Assembly: GCA_963714145.1 (NCBI GenBank)
Contig: OY970235.1
Coordinates: forward strand, 1,612,001-1,676,000
Source: JBBWZH01 sp035544115
GTDB taxonomy: Bacteria > Actinomycetota > Actinomycetes > Mycobacteriales > CADCTP01
Direction of reading: 5' to 3'
DNA: 64,000 nucleotides
The notes under the pieces were generated by a model that worked only from the letters and a program-made list of their open reading frames with translations, had not been told where the DNA came from and ran no database searches. The position numbers and the translations under genes are program-made. Positions within the stretch are counted from its first letter, which is position 1; each line of letters opens with the position of its first letter. Shown here piece after piece: positions 26,010 through 34,371 of the stretch.

Positions 26010-26091
26010 GAGGCGGCCTCCGGAGTGAGCGTCGCAGGTGCCGTTCGGGGCGCCGCGGAGCGGAGCGACGGGGGTCGCCGGGTCAGCACGG

Positions 26092-27372
26092 TCACGTCGG
26101 TCGGGCCTCCTCGGTTCGCAGCAGGGCGACGGTGATGTTGTCCCGGCCGCCCTGGCCGCGGGCGAACTCCACCAGCAGCCGAGCGCAGCCGAGCAGGTCG
26201 GTGCTGTTCCGGGCCGCCCGGCGGACCCGGTCGACGAAGTCGGCCAGCTCGATCAGGTAGTTCCAGAGCCCGTCCGAGCAGAGCACGACCAGGCCCGGGC
26301 CCTGCACCGGCAGCAGCGCGACGTGTGGCCGGACCGATCCGGCATCGGCCCCGAGCCAGCCGGTCAGCGCGTGCGCCCGCGAGTCGGCCCAGGCCCGGGC
26401 CGGGTCGAGCCCGGCGTCGATCGCTTCGGTCGCCCAGGAGTCGTCCACGGTGAGCTGGCACGGCTCGCCGCTGTCCGGCAGCCAGTACGCCCGGGAGTCG
26501 CCGACGTGCGCGACGTGCAGGACGCCGGCCGGGTCGGCGACGACCGCGACGAACGTGCAGGCCGGGGCGTTCCCGTCCGGCTCGGCCGCGGCGAGGACGT
26601 CGACGGCGTCGGCCGCGGCCTCGATCGCGCTGCTGAGGCCGGCCTGGATCGGCGTGGTCGGCGGCAGGCCGAGCAGTATCTCGATGGCGGTGGCGACGGC
26701 CACCCGGGCCGCCTCGGCGGCCCGCGGGGCGCTGGAGACGCCGTCGCAGACGACCGCGATGGTCCGGCCGGCCGCCTCGGCGACCGCCCCGGCGTCCTCG
26801 TTGTCGACGTGCACCAGGCCGCGGTCGCTGACCAGGGCGGCGCCTTTCGCGCCGGCCTCGAACTGGGTATCGGCCCGGCCCAGCAGCGTCCCGCAACTGT
26901 CGCAGTAGCCGTCGACGTCGGCCCGCCCGTCCCCGCACCGGCACGCCTCGCCCGGGCTGGCCCCTCCCGGGCTGGCCCCTCCCGGGCTGGCCCCGCCCGT
27001 TGTCGGCTCGGGCGTTGCCGGTTCGGCGGCGGGGCGGGTCGCCTGCCCGGGCGCCGGCGGTTCGGCCGTTGCCGGCCCGGGCGTTGCCGGCCCGGGCGTT
27101 GCCGCGCCGACCCTTGCCGGTTCGGTGGCGCGGCCGGTCGTGGACCCCCGGGGTGTTGCCACCGGCCCGACCGCGGCGCCGGAGACCGGTACGGCGGTGG
27201 CGGTCGCCGCCGGCCGGGCCGGCCGTCCGTTCCCGGCCGCGGGCACCGCCAGCTCGATCGCCGGGGCGGCCGCGGTGGCGGCGGGCGCGGTCAGGCGGTG
27301 GCCGCAGGTCTCACAGAAGTGGTCGGTGGGCGCGACGGGTTCGGCACACTGGGCGCAGCGCGGCTCGGTCAT
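26092..27372 (-). CDS. PP2C-family serine/threonine phosphatase with zinc ribbons
   Basis: 426 residues. N-terminal zinc ribbon CAQCAEPVAPTDHFCETCG, a long Pro/Ala/Thr linker with three ASPGG repeats (26946-26995), then a second cysteine set (CRCGDGRADVDGYCDSCG) and a PP2C catalytic domain from about residue 165. The metal-binding motifs are VSDRGLVHVDNEDAG, TIAVVCDGVSSAPRAAEAA, VAHVGDSRAYWL, LVVLCSDGLWNYL and GRDNITVALL, all intact. It should remove phosphate from targets of the adjacent PknG-type kinase, to whose gene it is coupled by an ATGA overlap. The DGYCxxCG ribbon is shared with the kinase, suggesting a common docking element. Confidence 0.92.
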   Translation of the reverse strand: MTEPRCAQCAEPVAPTDHFCETCGHRLTAPAATAAAPAIELAVPAAGNGRPARPAATATAVPVSGAAVGPVATPRGSTTGRATEPARVGAATPGPATPGPATAEPPAPGQATRPAAEPATPEPTTGGASPGGASPGGASPGEACRCGDGRADVDGYCDSCGTLLGRADTQFEAGAKGAALVSDRGLVHVDNEDAGAVAEAAGRTIAVVCDGVSSAPRAAEAARVAVATAIEILLGLPPTTPIQAGLSSAIEAAADAVDVLAAAEPDGNAPACTFVAVVADPAGVLHVAHVGDSRAYWLPDSGEPCQLTVDDSWATEAIDAGLDPARAWADSRAHALTGWLGADAGSVRPHVALLPVQGPGLVVLCSDGLWNYLIELADFVDRVRRAARNSTDLLGCARLLVEFARGQGGRDNITVALLRTEEARPT

Positions 27373-29918
27373 GTCAGCGTCCGGGGGCGGACGCTGTTGG
27401 CCAGGTCGACCAGGCGGACCCGGTCCGGGCCGGCGGACACCCTGGCCAGCGTCCGGTACTCCCGCTCCAGGGCGAGGCGGACCCGGCGCTCGTCGGCGCT
27501 GCCGTTGCCGGCCGGATCGGGCGGGGCCGGCGGGGCGACGCCGAGCACGGCGGCGGGCAGCTGCTGCCCGGCCCGGGCGGCGTGCAGCGCCTGGTTGAGC
27601 ACCTCGACCCGCAGCGCCGCCGCCTCGGCCGCGGCCAACCGCAGACTGTCGATCAGCCCGGCGGCGCGGACCAGGTCGGCCGCCCCGGCGGTGCCGTCCG
27701 GCGGCGCGGCGATCAGCGCCCGGATCGCGGCGACCTGCCCGGCGGCCCAGGCGGACGAGGTCGGCGGGATCCGGCCGAACGCGCCGACCGCGCCGGCCCG
27801 GTCGCCGGCCGCGACCCGGACCCGGCCCAGCCCGGCGGCGGCGCTGGTGATGGCCGGATCGGTGCTGGAGACCAGGTCGTACCAGCGGGTCGCCGTCTCG
27901 GTGTCGGCCAGCAGTTCGGCGCACATGCCCAGGGCCAGCTTCGGCGCCGGCTCACCCGGCAGCACCGCGCGGACCAGCTCGAACGCGTCCCGGGCCGGCG
28001 CGGGCTGGCGCCGGGCCAGGGCGAGCAGCCCGGACAGCCAGACCGCCTGCCAGTCCTGCCCCCAGGCCGCGGTCAACTCGGCCAGCCGGTCGGCCGCCGC
28101 CGCCGCGTCGCCGGCCGCGCCGCCGGCCGGTTCGCCGGCCGGGTCGCCCGCCGGGTCGCCGGTGGGGTCGTCCGAACCGTCCAGCAGGGCGAGCACGATC
28201 CGGCGGCCGAGCTCGGGACTGTCGGCCGGGGCGGTGCCCAGCAGCGCGACCAGCTGGCCCGGATCGGCGACCGTGACGCTGGCCAGGAACGCCGCGTTCG
28301 GGTCGTCGGTGTCGACCAGCGGCACCGGCAGCGCGCGCCGGTCCGGCCCGGCGAGCGCGCTGGACCGCTCCGGCGTGAACACCGCCGACGGGCCGGGCTG
28401 CGGCGACCCGTCGATGGCGAGCGCCTCGCGCAGCACGCCGAGCAGTTGGTCGGCCATCTCCTCGGCGGAGTGGAACCGCTCGTCCGGCTCCTGGTGGCAG
28501 GCCCGGCGCAGGAACCCGTACAGCGACGGGTAGCGGCCGAACAGCGGCTGGTCGACCGGCGCCGGCAGCGACGCCTCGTATTTGCTCTGGTAGCCGCGGA
28601 AATCGGTGACCAGCACCGCCAGCGTCCGCCCGATCGTGTACAGGTCCGATTCGACGCTCGGCCCGTCGGTGCCGACCTCGGCGGCCTGGTAGCCGCGAGT
28701 GCCGAAGATCGCCGACTCGGTGTCGCCGATCCGCAGCACGGCGCCGAGGTCGATCAGCTTGACCGAGTCGGCCGTCTGGATGATGTTGTCCGGCTTGAAG
28801 TCGCAATAGAGCAGGCCGCGCTCGTGCAGGTAGCCGAACGCCGGCAGGATATCCAGCAGGTACGCGACGGCCTGCGGCACCGGCAGCGGGTCGGGCCGGC
28901 CGGCGGTCGTCCGCCGGTCCTTCAGCAGGTCCTTCAGCGACCGGCCGCCGACGTACTCCATCACGATGTAGCCGGCGCTGTCGTGCTCGACGAAGTTGTA
29001 GATCTTGACCGTGTTCGGGTGCTCGACCTCGGCCAGGAACCGGCGTTCGGCCAGCGCTGCCTCGGCGGCGGCCACGTCGCCGGTGTCGAGCAGGCCCTTG
29101 AGCACCACCCAGCGGTCCGCGACCCGGGTGTCGGTGGCCAGGTACACCCAGCCCATGCCGCCGTGCGCCAGGCACCCGGCGATCCGGTACTGCCCGCCGA
29201 CCAGGTCACCCGCGGTCAGCTTGGGGACGAAGGAGTACCGGGCGCCGCAGGCGGCGCAGAACCCCTCCAGCCGGCCCGGCCGGCCGTTCCGGCCGCGCCC
29301 GACCGGCTCGCCGCAGGCACCGCAGTACCGCTTGTCCTCCGCGACCCGCGGGTCGGCCAGCACGACGTCCGCCGGGTCGGCCACCGCCACCGCGGCCACC
29401 GGCACCAGCCCCCGCCCGAACCGCCGCGCGCTGCGACCCGACCCCGTTCCGGTCCGCCCGGACCCCACCGTCCGCCCGGTCACGCCGGTCCGGCCGCTCG
29501 CGGTGGTCCGGCCGCTCGCGGTGGTCCGGCCGGCCCCGACCGGCCCGGTGCCGGCCGTCCCGGTCCGCCCGGGCCCGCCGGACGGGGCGGACCCGCCGGT
29601 CGGCGCGGACCCGCTGGTCGGCGCGGACCCGCCGGTGGGGGCTGACCCGCCGGTTGGCGCTGAGGTACCGGTCGGAGCTGGAGCGCCGTTCGCGGTGGCG
29701 GCCAACCGTCCGGACGCGCCGGCCGGTACCGCGGTGCCGGTGGGGGTGGGGGTGGACGGGTCGGTTCCGCTGGCCGGGCTGGCGGTGGCCGATCCCGCCG
29801 TCCCGGCGGCCGCCGGGGCGGCCATGGCCATCCCGCACTCGGTGCAGTAGCCGTCCGGGTCGATGGTGCCGGGACAGTCCGGTGTGGCGGTGCACGGGGT
29901 GGCGGGGGCAGCGGTCAT
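27369..29918 (-). CDS. pknG: PknG-type serine/threonine protein kinase
   Basis: 849 residues, close to mycobacterial PknG plus an N-terminal extension. Residues 1-35 carry a CxxxC/DGYCTECG ribbon, then about 170 residues of Thr/Gly/Ala repeats. A rubredoxin-like pair (CGACGEPVGRGR then FCAACGARYSF) precedes the kinase: glycine loop AHGGMGWVYLATD, VVLKGLL lysine, catalytic loop LLYCDFKPDNIIQ and LIDLGAVLRI. The C-terminal 330 residues are helical, TPR-like (ALGMCAELLADTETATRWYD). PknG controls glutamate/2-oxoglutarate metabolism in response to GlnX-GlnH sensing of amino acids outside the cell; those genes are upstream here. The kinase is cytoplasmic. ATG at 29918 has AGGA seven bases upstream. 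Confidence 0.92.
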   Translation of the reverse strand: MTAAPATPCTATPDCPGTIDPDGYCTECGMAMAAPAAAGTAGSATASPASGTDPSTPTPTGTAVPAGASGRLAATANGAPAPTGTSAPTGGSAPTGGSAPTSGSAPTGGSAPSGGPGRTGTAGTGPVGAGRTTASGRTTASGRTGVTGRTVGSGRTGTGSGRSARRFGRGLVPVAAVAVADPADVVLADPRVAEDKRYCGACGEPVGRGRNGRPGRLEGFCAACGARYSFVPKLTAGDLVGGQYRIAGCLAHGGMGWVYLATDTRVADRWVVLKGLLDTGDVAAAEAALAERRFLAEVEHPNTVKIYNFVEHDSAGYIVMEYVGGRSLKDLLKDRRTTAGRPDPLPVPQAVAYLLDILPAFGYLHERGLLYCDFKPDNIIQTADSVKLIDLGAVLRIGDTESAIFGTRGYQAAEVGTDGPSVESDLYTIGRTLAVLVTDFRGYQSKYEASLPAPVDQPLFGRYPSLYGFLRRACHQEPDERFHSAEEMADQLLGVLREALAIDGSPQPGPSAVFTPERSSALAGPDRRALPVPLVDTDDPNAAFLASVTVADPGQLVALLGTAPADSPELGRRIVLALLDGSDDPTGDPAGDPAGEPAGGAAGDAAAAADRLAELTAAWGQDWQAVWLSGLLALARRQPAPARDAFELVRAVLPGEPAPKLALGMCAELLADTETATRWYDLVSSTDPAITSAAAGLGRVRVAAGDRAGAVGAFGRIPPTSSAWAAGQVAAIRALIAAPPDGTAGAADLVRAAGLIDSLRLAAAEAAALRVEVLNQALHAARAGQQLPAAVLGVAPPAPPDPAGNGSADERRVRLALEREYRTLARVSAGPDRVRLVDLANSVRPRTLT

Positions 29919-29928
29919 CGGCGTCCTG

Positions 29929-31392
29929 TCAGCGTGATCCGGTGGTGCGGCCGGCGGTGGCCACGGCCGCCTGCACCGCGGCGAGGTACTCGCCGACCTG
30001 CCCGGCGGCGGCGGGCAGGTCGCACGGGGCGGTGTAGAGCGTGGCCTGCGCCCGGCCGGCCAGCCGGGACAGTTCGGCGTGCTCGGCGAGCCCGTACGCC
30101 TGCGCCTTGGCCCGGTACGCGCGCAGCCGGCCACGCAGCTCGTCCCGCTGGGCCAGCGGCGCCCGCCAGCCGTCCCGGGCGGCGGTCGCCTGCTCGGTGG
30201 CCGCGCGCAGCCGCGCCGACCAGGCCGGCCGGCGGCCGGCCAGCACCTGCCACTGGCCGGCGGCGGCGAGCGCGTCCAACCCGGCCAGCTCGCTGGTCAG
30301 CGCGCGCAGTTCGGCCGCGGTCGGCGGGGCGGCGGCCGCGGCGTCGGCGATCTTGACGGTGGCCTGGTCGCGCGCCGCCAGGGCCGCGTCCAGCAGCGCC
30401 GGCAGCGCGTCGAGTTCGGACCGGCCGTCGGCCAGCCGGTCCAGCAGGTGCGCGCGGAGGGCGGCGGCACTGCTCGCGGCCGCGTGCACGGCCGCGATCG
30501 CGGCGTCCACTCCGTCGAAATCGGCCCCGGACAGGCTCAGCGGGTCGGTGCCCAGGGTGTCGGTGAGTGCCTTGAGCCGGGCCGCCACCGACCGGCCGCC
30601 GGCGCTGTCGGCCACCCCGTCCACCGCGCGGCGCAGCTCATCCAGCGCCTGGACCGAGGCCGCGCCCCGGGCCAGCAGCTCCGCCCCGGCCTGCCGGATC
30701 TCGGCGAGCGCCGCGGTCACCCCGGCCACCAATCGGCCGAGCGCCGCCGCCAACTGCCCGGCGTCCAACTGCCCCGCCGCCGACTGCCCCGTCGCCGACT
30801 GCCCGGCGCTCAGCTGGCCGGGCGCCGGCTCGCCCGGCTGGGGCCGCTGTCCCGGCTGCGGCCCTGACCCAGCCGAGCCAGCCGAGCCGGCCCTGCCGGT
30901 CGGGCCGGTCGGGCCGGTCGGGCCGACTGACCCGGCCGGGCCGGTCGGCCCAGCGGGACCGGCTGGCCCAGCCGTACCGGCGGGCCTAGCGGGATCGGCG
31001 GGCCCAGCGGGACCGGCGGGCCCAGCGGGACCGGCGGGCCCAGCGGGGTCGGTCAGCCGGGTCGGGTCGGGGACGCCGGCGGCGGCCAGGTCGATCCCGG
31101 CGTGCAGCGCGGCGTCCAGCCGGGCCGCGGCGTCCCGGCCGAGCTTGCGGTCGGCGCCGCGCAGCGCGACCAGCGTGTCCACCCGGGCGGACAGCGCCGG
31201 GTACGCCGCCCAGGCCAGCGCGAGGTCCGCACGCAGCCGGGCCCAGCGGGCGGCGGTCTGGCCGCGGGCGGTGGGCGGTCCGGCGGTGGCCGCGTCGGCG
31301 TCCAGCGCCATCAGGGCCATCGCGACCTGGCTGGTCGCGGTGCGCACGGCGGCCAGTTCGGCGTCCGGGCCGGCGGGTTGCGGCGCGGTCAT
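29929..31392 (-). CDS. Helical protein with collagen-like repeat, unknown function
   Basis: 487 residues. The N-terminal 125 residues and C-terminal 260 residues are alanine/leucine-rich predicted helices (coiled-coil-like: AALGRLVAGVTAALAEIRQA, DLPAAAGQVGEYLAAVQAAV). Between them, residues about 120-210 form a GPAGPAG collagen-type repeat followed by short GQL/GQS repeats (AGQSATGQSAAGQLDAGQLA). There is no signal peptide or membrane segment. It sits between glnH and pknG, four bases after glnH and 10 before the kinase, in a place where the mycobacterial operon has nothing. It could link the membrane receptor to the kinase, but I recognise no family and the role is a guess. Confidence 0.75.
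   Translation of the reverse strand: MTAPQPAGPDAELAAVRTATSQVAMALMALDADAATAGPPTARGQTAARWARLRADLALAWAAYPALSARVDTLVALRGADRKLGRDAAARLDAALHAGIDLAAAGVPDPTRLTDPAGPAGPAGPAGPAGPADPARPAGTAGPAGPAGPTGPAGSVGPTGPTGPTGRAGSAGSAGSGPQPGQRPQPGEPAPGQLSAGQSATGQSAAGQLDAGQLAAALGRLVAGVTAALAEIRQAGAELLARGAASVQALDELRRAVDGVADSAGGRSVAARLKALTDTLGTDPLSLSGADFDGVDAAIAAVHAAASSAAALRAHLLDRLADGRSELDALPALLDAALAARDQATVKIADAAAAAPPTAAELRALTSELAGLDALAAAGQWQVLAGRRPAWSARLRAATEQATAARDGWRAPLAQRDELRGRLRAYRAKAQAYGLAEHAELSRLAGRAQATLYTAPCDLPAAAGQVGEYLAAVQAAVATAGRTTGSR
30877..31056 (-). repeat. Collagen-like coding repeat (GPA/GPT triplets)
   Basis: Tandem 9-base and 15-base units encode Gly-Pro-Ala, Gly-Pro-Thr and Asp-Pro-Ala triplets inside the 487-residue protein. 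The last copies (about 30990-31050) are nearly identical, suggesting recent expansion by slippage. Confidence 0.7.
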
Positions 31393-31396
31393 GCCG

Positions 31397-32380
31397 TCAG
31401 CCCTGGTACCGGGCGGCCGGTGGGGCGGGCGCCGGACCGAACTGGCCGAGCCAGCGCCGGTACAGGGTGGCCCAGGTGCCATCCTGCCGGGCCCGTTCGA
31501 GCACCGCGTTGACGAACCGGGTGAAGTCCGGATGCTCCCGGGAGATCGCCAGGCCGTACGGCTCGTCGGTGAACGCCGAGCCGACCACCTTGGCGTACGG
31601 GTCCTGCGCGGCCAGCCCGAGCAGGATCGTGTCGTCGGTGGAGATCGCGTCGACCGTGCCCTGCTGGAAGCGCACCAGGCACTCGGCCTGGCTGGCCGCG
31701 GCCACCGCCACCGGCCGCGAGCGCGCGGCCCGGATCGCGGTCAGCGAGGTCGAACCGGCCGCCGCGCAGACCCGCTTGCCGCCGAGGTCATCGATGCCGG
31801 TCGCGGTGGATGCCCGCGACACCAGCACCTTCTGCCCGGCCTGATAGTAGACCGTGGAGAAGGCCACCATCCGCAGCCGGTCACAGGTGATCGTCATCGT
31901 CTCGGCGACCAGGTCGACCCGGCCACTCATCACCGCGGCGATCCGGGACGCGTTCGGCACCACCACGATCTGCAGCCGGTCCGGGTCGCCGAAGATGGCC
32001 CGGGCGACCTGCCGGGCGATGTCGACGTCGAAGCCCTCGATCACGCCGGTGAACGGGTTGCGCGCGCTGAACAGCAACGTGTCCGCGCTGGTCCCGACGA
32101 TCAGCCGGCCGCGCTTGCGGATCGCGGCCTGATACGACCCGGCCGGCAGCTGCTCGGGCCGCGGCAGCGCTCCCGGGCGCAGGCTCGCCCGCGGGTCGCA
32201 GGCGTTCGCGGTCCCGGCCGCGGCCGACGGTGCCGGTGCCGGTGCCGGTGCCACCGTGCTCGCCGCGGGGGCCGGTGCCGCCCCGGGCGTGGCCGGCCCC
32301 GTGCACCCGGCCAGTGCCACGGCCAGACCGCCGACCACCAGCAGCCGTATTCCTGCCGCGGCACCCCGCAGTGATGTCAC
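31397..32380 (-). CDS. glnH: GlnH-type amino-acid-binding lipoprotein
   Basis: 327 residues. The signal peptide ends in the lipobox LAGC (cysteine 26), so the protein is anchored on the outer face of the membrane. A Pro/Ala linker precedes a type II periplasmic-binding fold: RGRLIVGTSADTLLFSARNP, GFDVDIARQVARAIFG, RVDLVAETMTITCDRLRMV, KRVCAAAGSTSLTAI and DAISTDDTILLGLAA. These match glutamate/aspartate-binding SBP3 proteins. No transporter permease follows; instead the gene sits between glnX and the pknG-type kinase. In mycobacteria GlnH binds aspartate or glutamate and signals through GlnX to PknG. GTG start overlaps the glnX stop. Confidence 0.92.
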   Translation of the reverse strand: MTSLRGAAAGIRLLVVGGLAVALAGCTGPATPGAAPAPAASTVAPAPAPAPSAAAGTANACDPRASLRPGALPRPEQLPAGSYQAAIRKRGRLIVGTSADTLLFSARNPFTGVIEGFDVDIARQVARAIFGDPDRLQIVVVPNASRIAAVMSGRVDLVAETMTITCDRLRMVAFSTVYYQAGQKVLVSRASTATGIDDLGGKRVCAAAGSTSLTAIRAARSRPVAVAAASQAECLVRFQQGTVDAISTDDTILLGLAAQDPYAKVVGSAFTDEPYGLAISREHPDFTRFVNAVLERARQDGTWATLYRRWLGQFGPAPAPPAARYQG

Positions 32381-33702
32381 CGGTACTCCTGCAGGCGGGC
32401 GCGGAGGCCGAACAGGGCCAGCCCGCCGATCGCGGCGGCGAGCAGCGGGGCGAACCAGGCCAGCAGGCCCAGGCCGCCGCCGGCCTGGGCGGCGAGTTGG
32501 TCGAACCGGCTCTGGTCGGCGGCGATGGCGGCGGTCAGCGCGCGGTCGAGGCGGGCGAACGCGGCCGGCGCGGCGGCCTTGTCGTCAGACGTGGCCAGCC
32601 GTACCGCGTCGTTGTACCGGCCCTGCTCGTCCTGCGCCCGGATCTGCTTGTGCACCGCCACGTACGCCACGTTGGCCGCCTGCGCCTCGGTCACCAGGCG
32701 GCGCTGCTCGGGGCCGGTGGCCTGGGCGACGGCGGCCGGCAGCAGTTGCTCGTCCAGCACCCGCTGTACGGCCTGGAAATCGGTCTCGTAGGCGGCGCCG
32801 CTGCCCCGGCCGACCAGCGTCAGCGCCTCGTCCGCGCGTTCCTGCAGGGCGAGGATGTGCGCCCCGGCCAGGACCCCGACCGGGTCGGACCCCTCCGCCC
32901 GGGCCCGGTCGAGCCGGCCGTGCTGGCTGGCGAAGACACCGGCCAGCACCGCGGCCAGCACGACGGTCAGCGCGGTGGCGGCGACCAGCGGCGGGTTGAG
33001 CACCCGGTTGGTCCGCCGGTAGAGCCGCCACTGCACCAGCACTAGCGCGGCGAGCAGGCCGACGAGCATCGCGACCGCCCACCGGGCGCTGCCGTCGGCC
33101 CGGGCGCTGGCATAGCCGTCGAGCACGTTGCCCTGCTGCAAGGTGAGCAGCCGCTGCGCCGCCGGCAGCAGTTGGCTGCGGTTCAGTTGGGAGGCCTGGG
33201 CCAGGTAAGCGGCGCCGACCGGGAAGCCCTGCCGGTTGTTCGCCCGGGCGGCCTCGATCAGGCCGGTGTAGACCGGCAGCTGGGTGGCCAGCGTGCGGAC
33301 CGCGTCCGCGGCCGGGCCGCTGTCGCCGACCCGGGCCGTCGCCGCCGCGAGCTGACTGCCGGCCCGGTCGATGTCGGCGCGGTAGCGGGCGGTCTGCGCG
33401 GCCGGCGGCAGACCGCCGGCGAGGAACGCCTGGGCGGCGGTGGCGTCCGCGTCGGCCAGCGCGGTGTTGATCGTCTCGGCGTTGACCAGCAGCGGCTCCG
33501 TGACCCGGGCCAGCTGCCGGGTGCCGGACCGGGCCGACCCGGCGGCCACCGCCCCGAGCAACCCGACCAGCAGCGTCAGGCCGAGCAGCCCGGTCAACAT
33601 CAACTGCAACCGGCCCGGGGTGGTGGCGGCCGACCCCAGCACCCGCCGCGCGGCAACACCCGGCCGGCCGGGAAACGCGCCGGTTGAAACGGACGCGGTC
33701 AT
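32377..33702 (-). CDS. glnX: GlnX-type membrane sensor
   Basis: 441 residues with four membrane helices: LMLTGLLGLTLLVGLLGAVA, WAVAMLVGLLAALVLVQW, LVAATALTVVLAAVLAGVFA and LLAWFAPLLAAAIGGLALFG. Two extracellular helical-bundle domains of about 120-150 residues each lie between helices 1-2 and 3-4, the tandem arrangement described for mycobacterial GlnX, which receives the ligand state of GlnH and passes it to PknG. The protein has no kinase or HAMP output domain, consistent with that role. It is the first gene of the operon. ATG at 33702 (MTASVSTGAF) was used; no good ribosome binding site is visible, and a TATGTT box immediately upstream is noted. Confidence 0.85.
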   Translation of the reverse strand: MTASVSTGAFPGRPGVAARRVLGSAATTPGRLQLMLTGLLGLTLLVGLLGAVAAGSARSGTRQLARVTEPLLVNAETINTALADADATAAQAFLAGGLPPAAQTARYRADIDRAGSQLAAATARVGDSGPAADAVRTLATQLPVYTGLIEAARANNRQGFPVGAAYLAQASQLNRSQLLPAAQRLLTLQQGNVLDGYASARADGSARWAVAMLVGLLAALVLVQWRLYRRTNRVLNPPLVAATALTVVLAAVLAGVFASQHGRLDRARAEGSDPVGVLAGAHILALQERADEALTLVGRGSGAAYETDFQAVQRVLDEQLLPAAVAQATGPEQRRLVTEAQAANVAYVAVHKQIRAQDEQGRYNDAVRLATSDDKAAAPAAFARLDRALTAAIAADQSRFDQLAAQAGGGLGLLAWFAPLLAAAIGGLALFGLRARLQEYR

Positions 33703-33906
33703 ATCAACATAGTCGTCAACCTGGCGACGGCCCGCCAGCAAATCTCCCAAGTAAACCGAGGTCTGGCATAGCCGGCGACCGCGCCGGGTCCGGTGGGTCC
33801 GGGCAGTCCGGGTCAACCGGTGTCAGCCCGATCGAGGCGCCCCTTTTCAACCTCAGCCCGGTGGGGAAGAACACCTGTACGCGCAACGAGGGAGCGGCAT
33901 GACCCG

Positions 33907-34242
33907 ATGAGCACACACCCCGGTGACTCAACCGGCGCCAGCTGGCTCACCCCACGCGACACCTACCTGAGGCTCGCGCTGACCGGCCCGTCACCGGCGG
34001 AGGTGCATCGCGACCTGCCCGACATCCTGCGGGCGAACGCGATGTACGCCTATCCCTGGCAGCCCGTCCAGTGGCGGCCCGGCCAGGACGCCGTCGACCT
34101 CGCTGTCGATCTGAACGCCGACCTGACCGCCGCTAACCCGGATGTCGGGCCCGCACCGGTCAACCCGCCGCCCAGACCCGCGCCGAAGTCCCGTGGCTCC
34201 TGGTTCCAGCGCGGCCCGCTGCGCCCGCGCGCCCAGTTCTGA
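33907..34242 (+). CDS. Small hypothetical protein
   Basis: 111 residues starting MSTHPGDSTGASW. The middle (YLRLALTGPSPAEVHRDLPD, ILRANAMYAYPWQPVQW) appears folded and the last 30 residues are Pro/Arg-rich and basic (RPAPKSRGSWFQRGPLRPRA). No signal peptide, membrane helix or cysteine. A GGGAG sequence lies about 14 bases before the ATG, rather far. I do not recognise it. It is divergent from glnX with about 200 bases between, and convergent with the secreted protein at 34372; a strong hairpin follows it. Confidence 0.55.
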   Translation: MSTHPGDSTGASWLTPRDTYLRLALTGPSPAEVHRDLPDILRANAMYAYPWQPVQWRPGQDAVDLAVDLNADLTAANPDVGPAPVNPPPRPAPKSRGSWFQRGPLRPRAQF

Positions 34243-34304
34243 ACCATTCCGCTGCCAGGTCGGGCGAGCTGGCCGGCGACGGCCCGCCGGGCCCAGCGGC
34301 GCCG

Positions 34305-34339
34305 TGCCCGGGTCCGGCGAATAGCGCCGGGCCCGGGCA
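34305..34339. terminator. Bidirectional hairpin between convergent genes
   Basis: 15-bp stem, arms 34305-34319 and 34325-34339 with one G-T wobble and loop AATAG. It lies between the ends of the small hypothetical gene and the secreted ricin-like gene and can serve both. Confidence 0.7.
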
Positions 34340-34371
34340 TGTCACCCGGGCCCGGCGGGACATCCGAGCGG

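Noticed and set aside
30877..31056. Possible CRISPR-like array
   Set aside because: The repeats are contiguous, 9-15 bases, without unique spacers, and encode a collagen-type protein segment.
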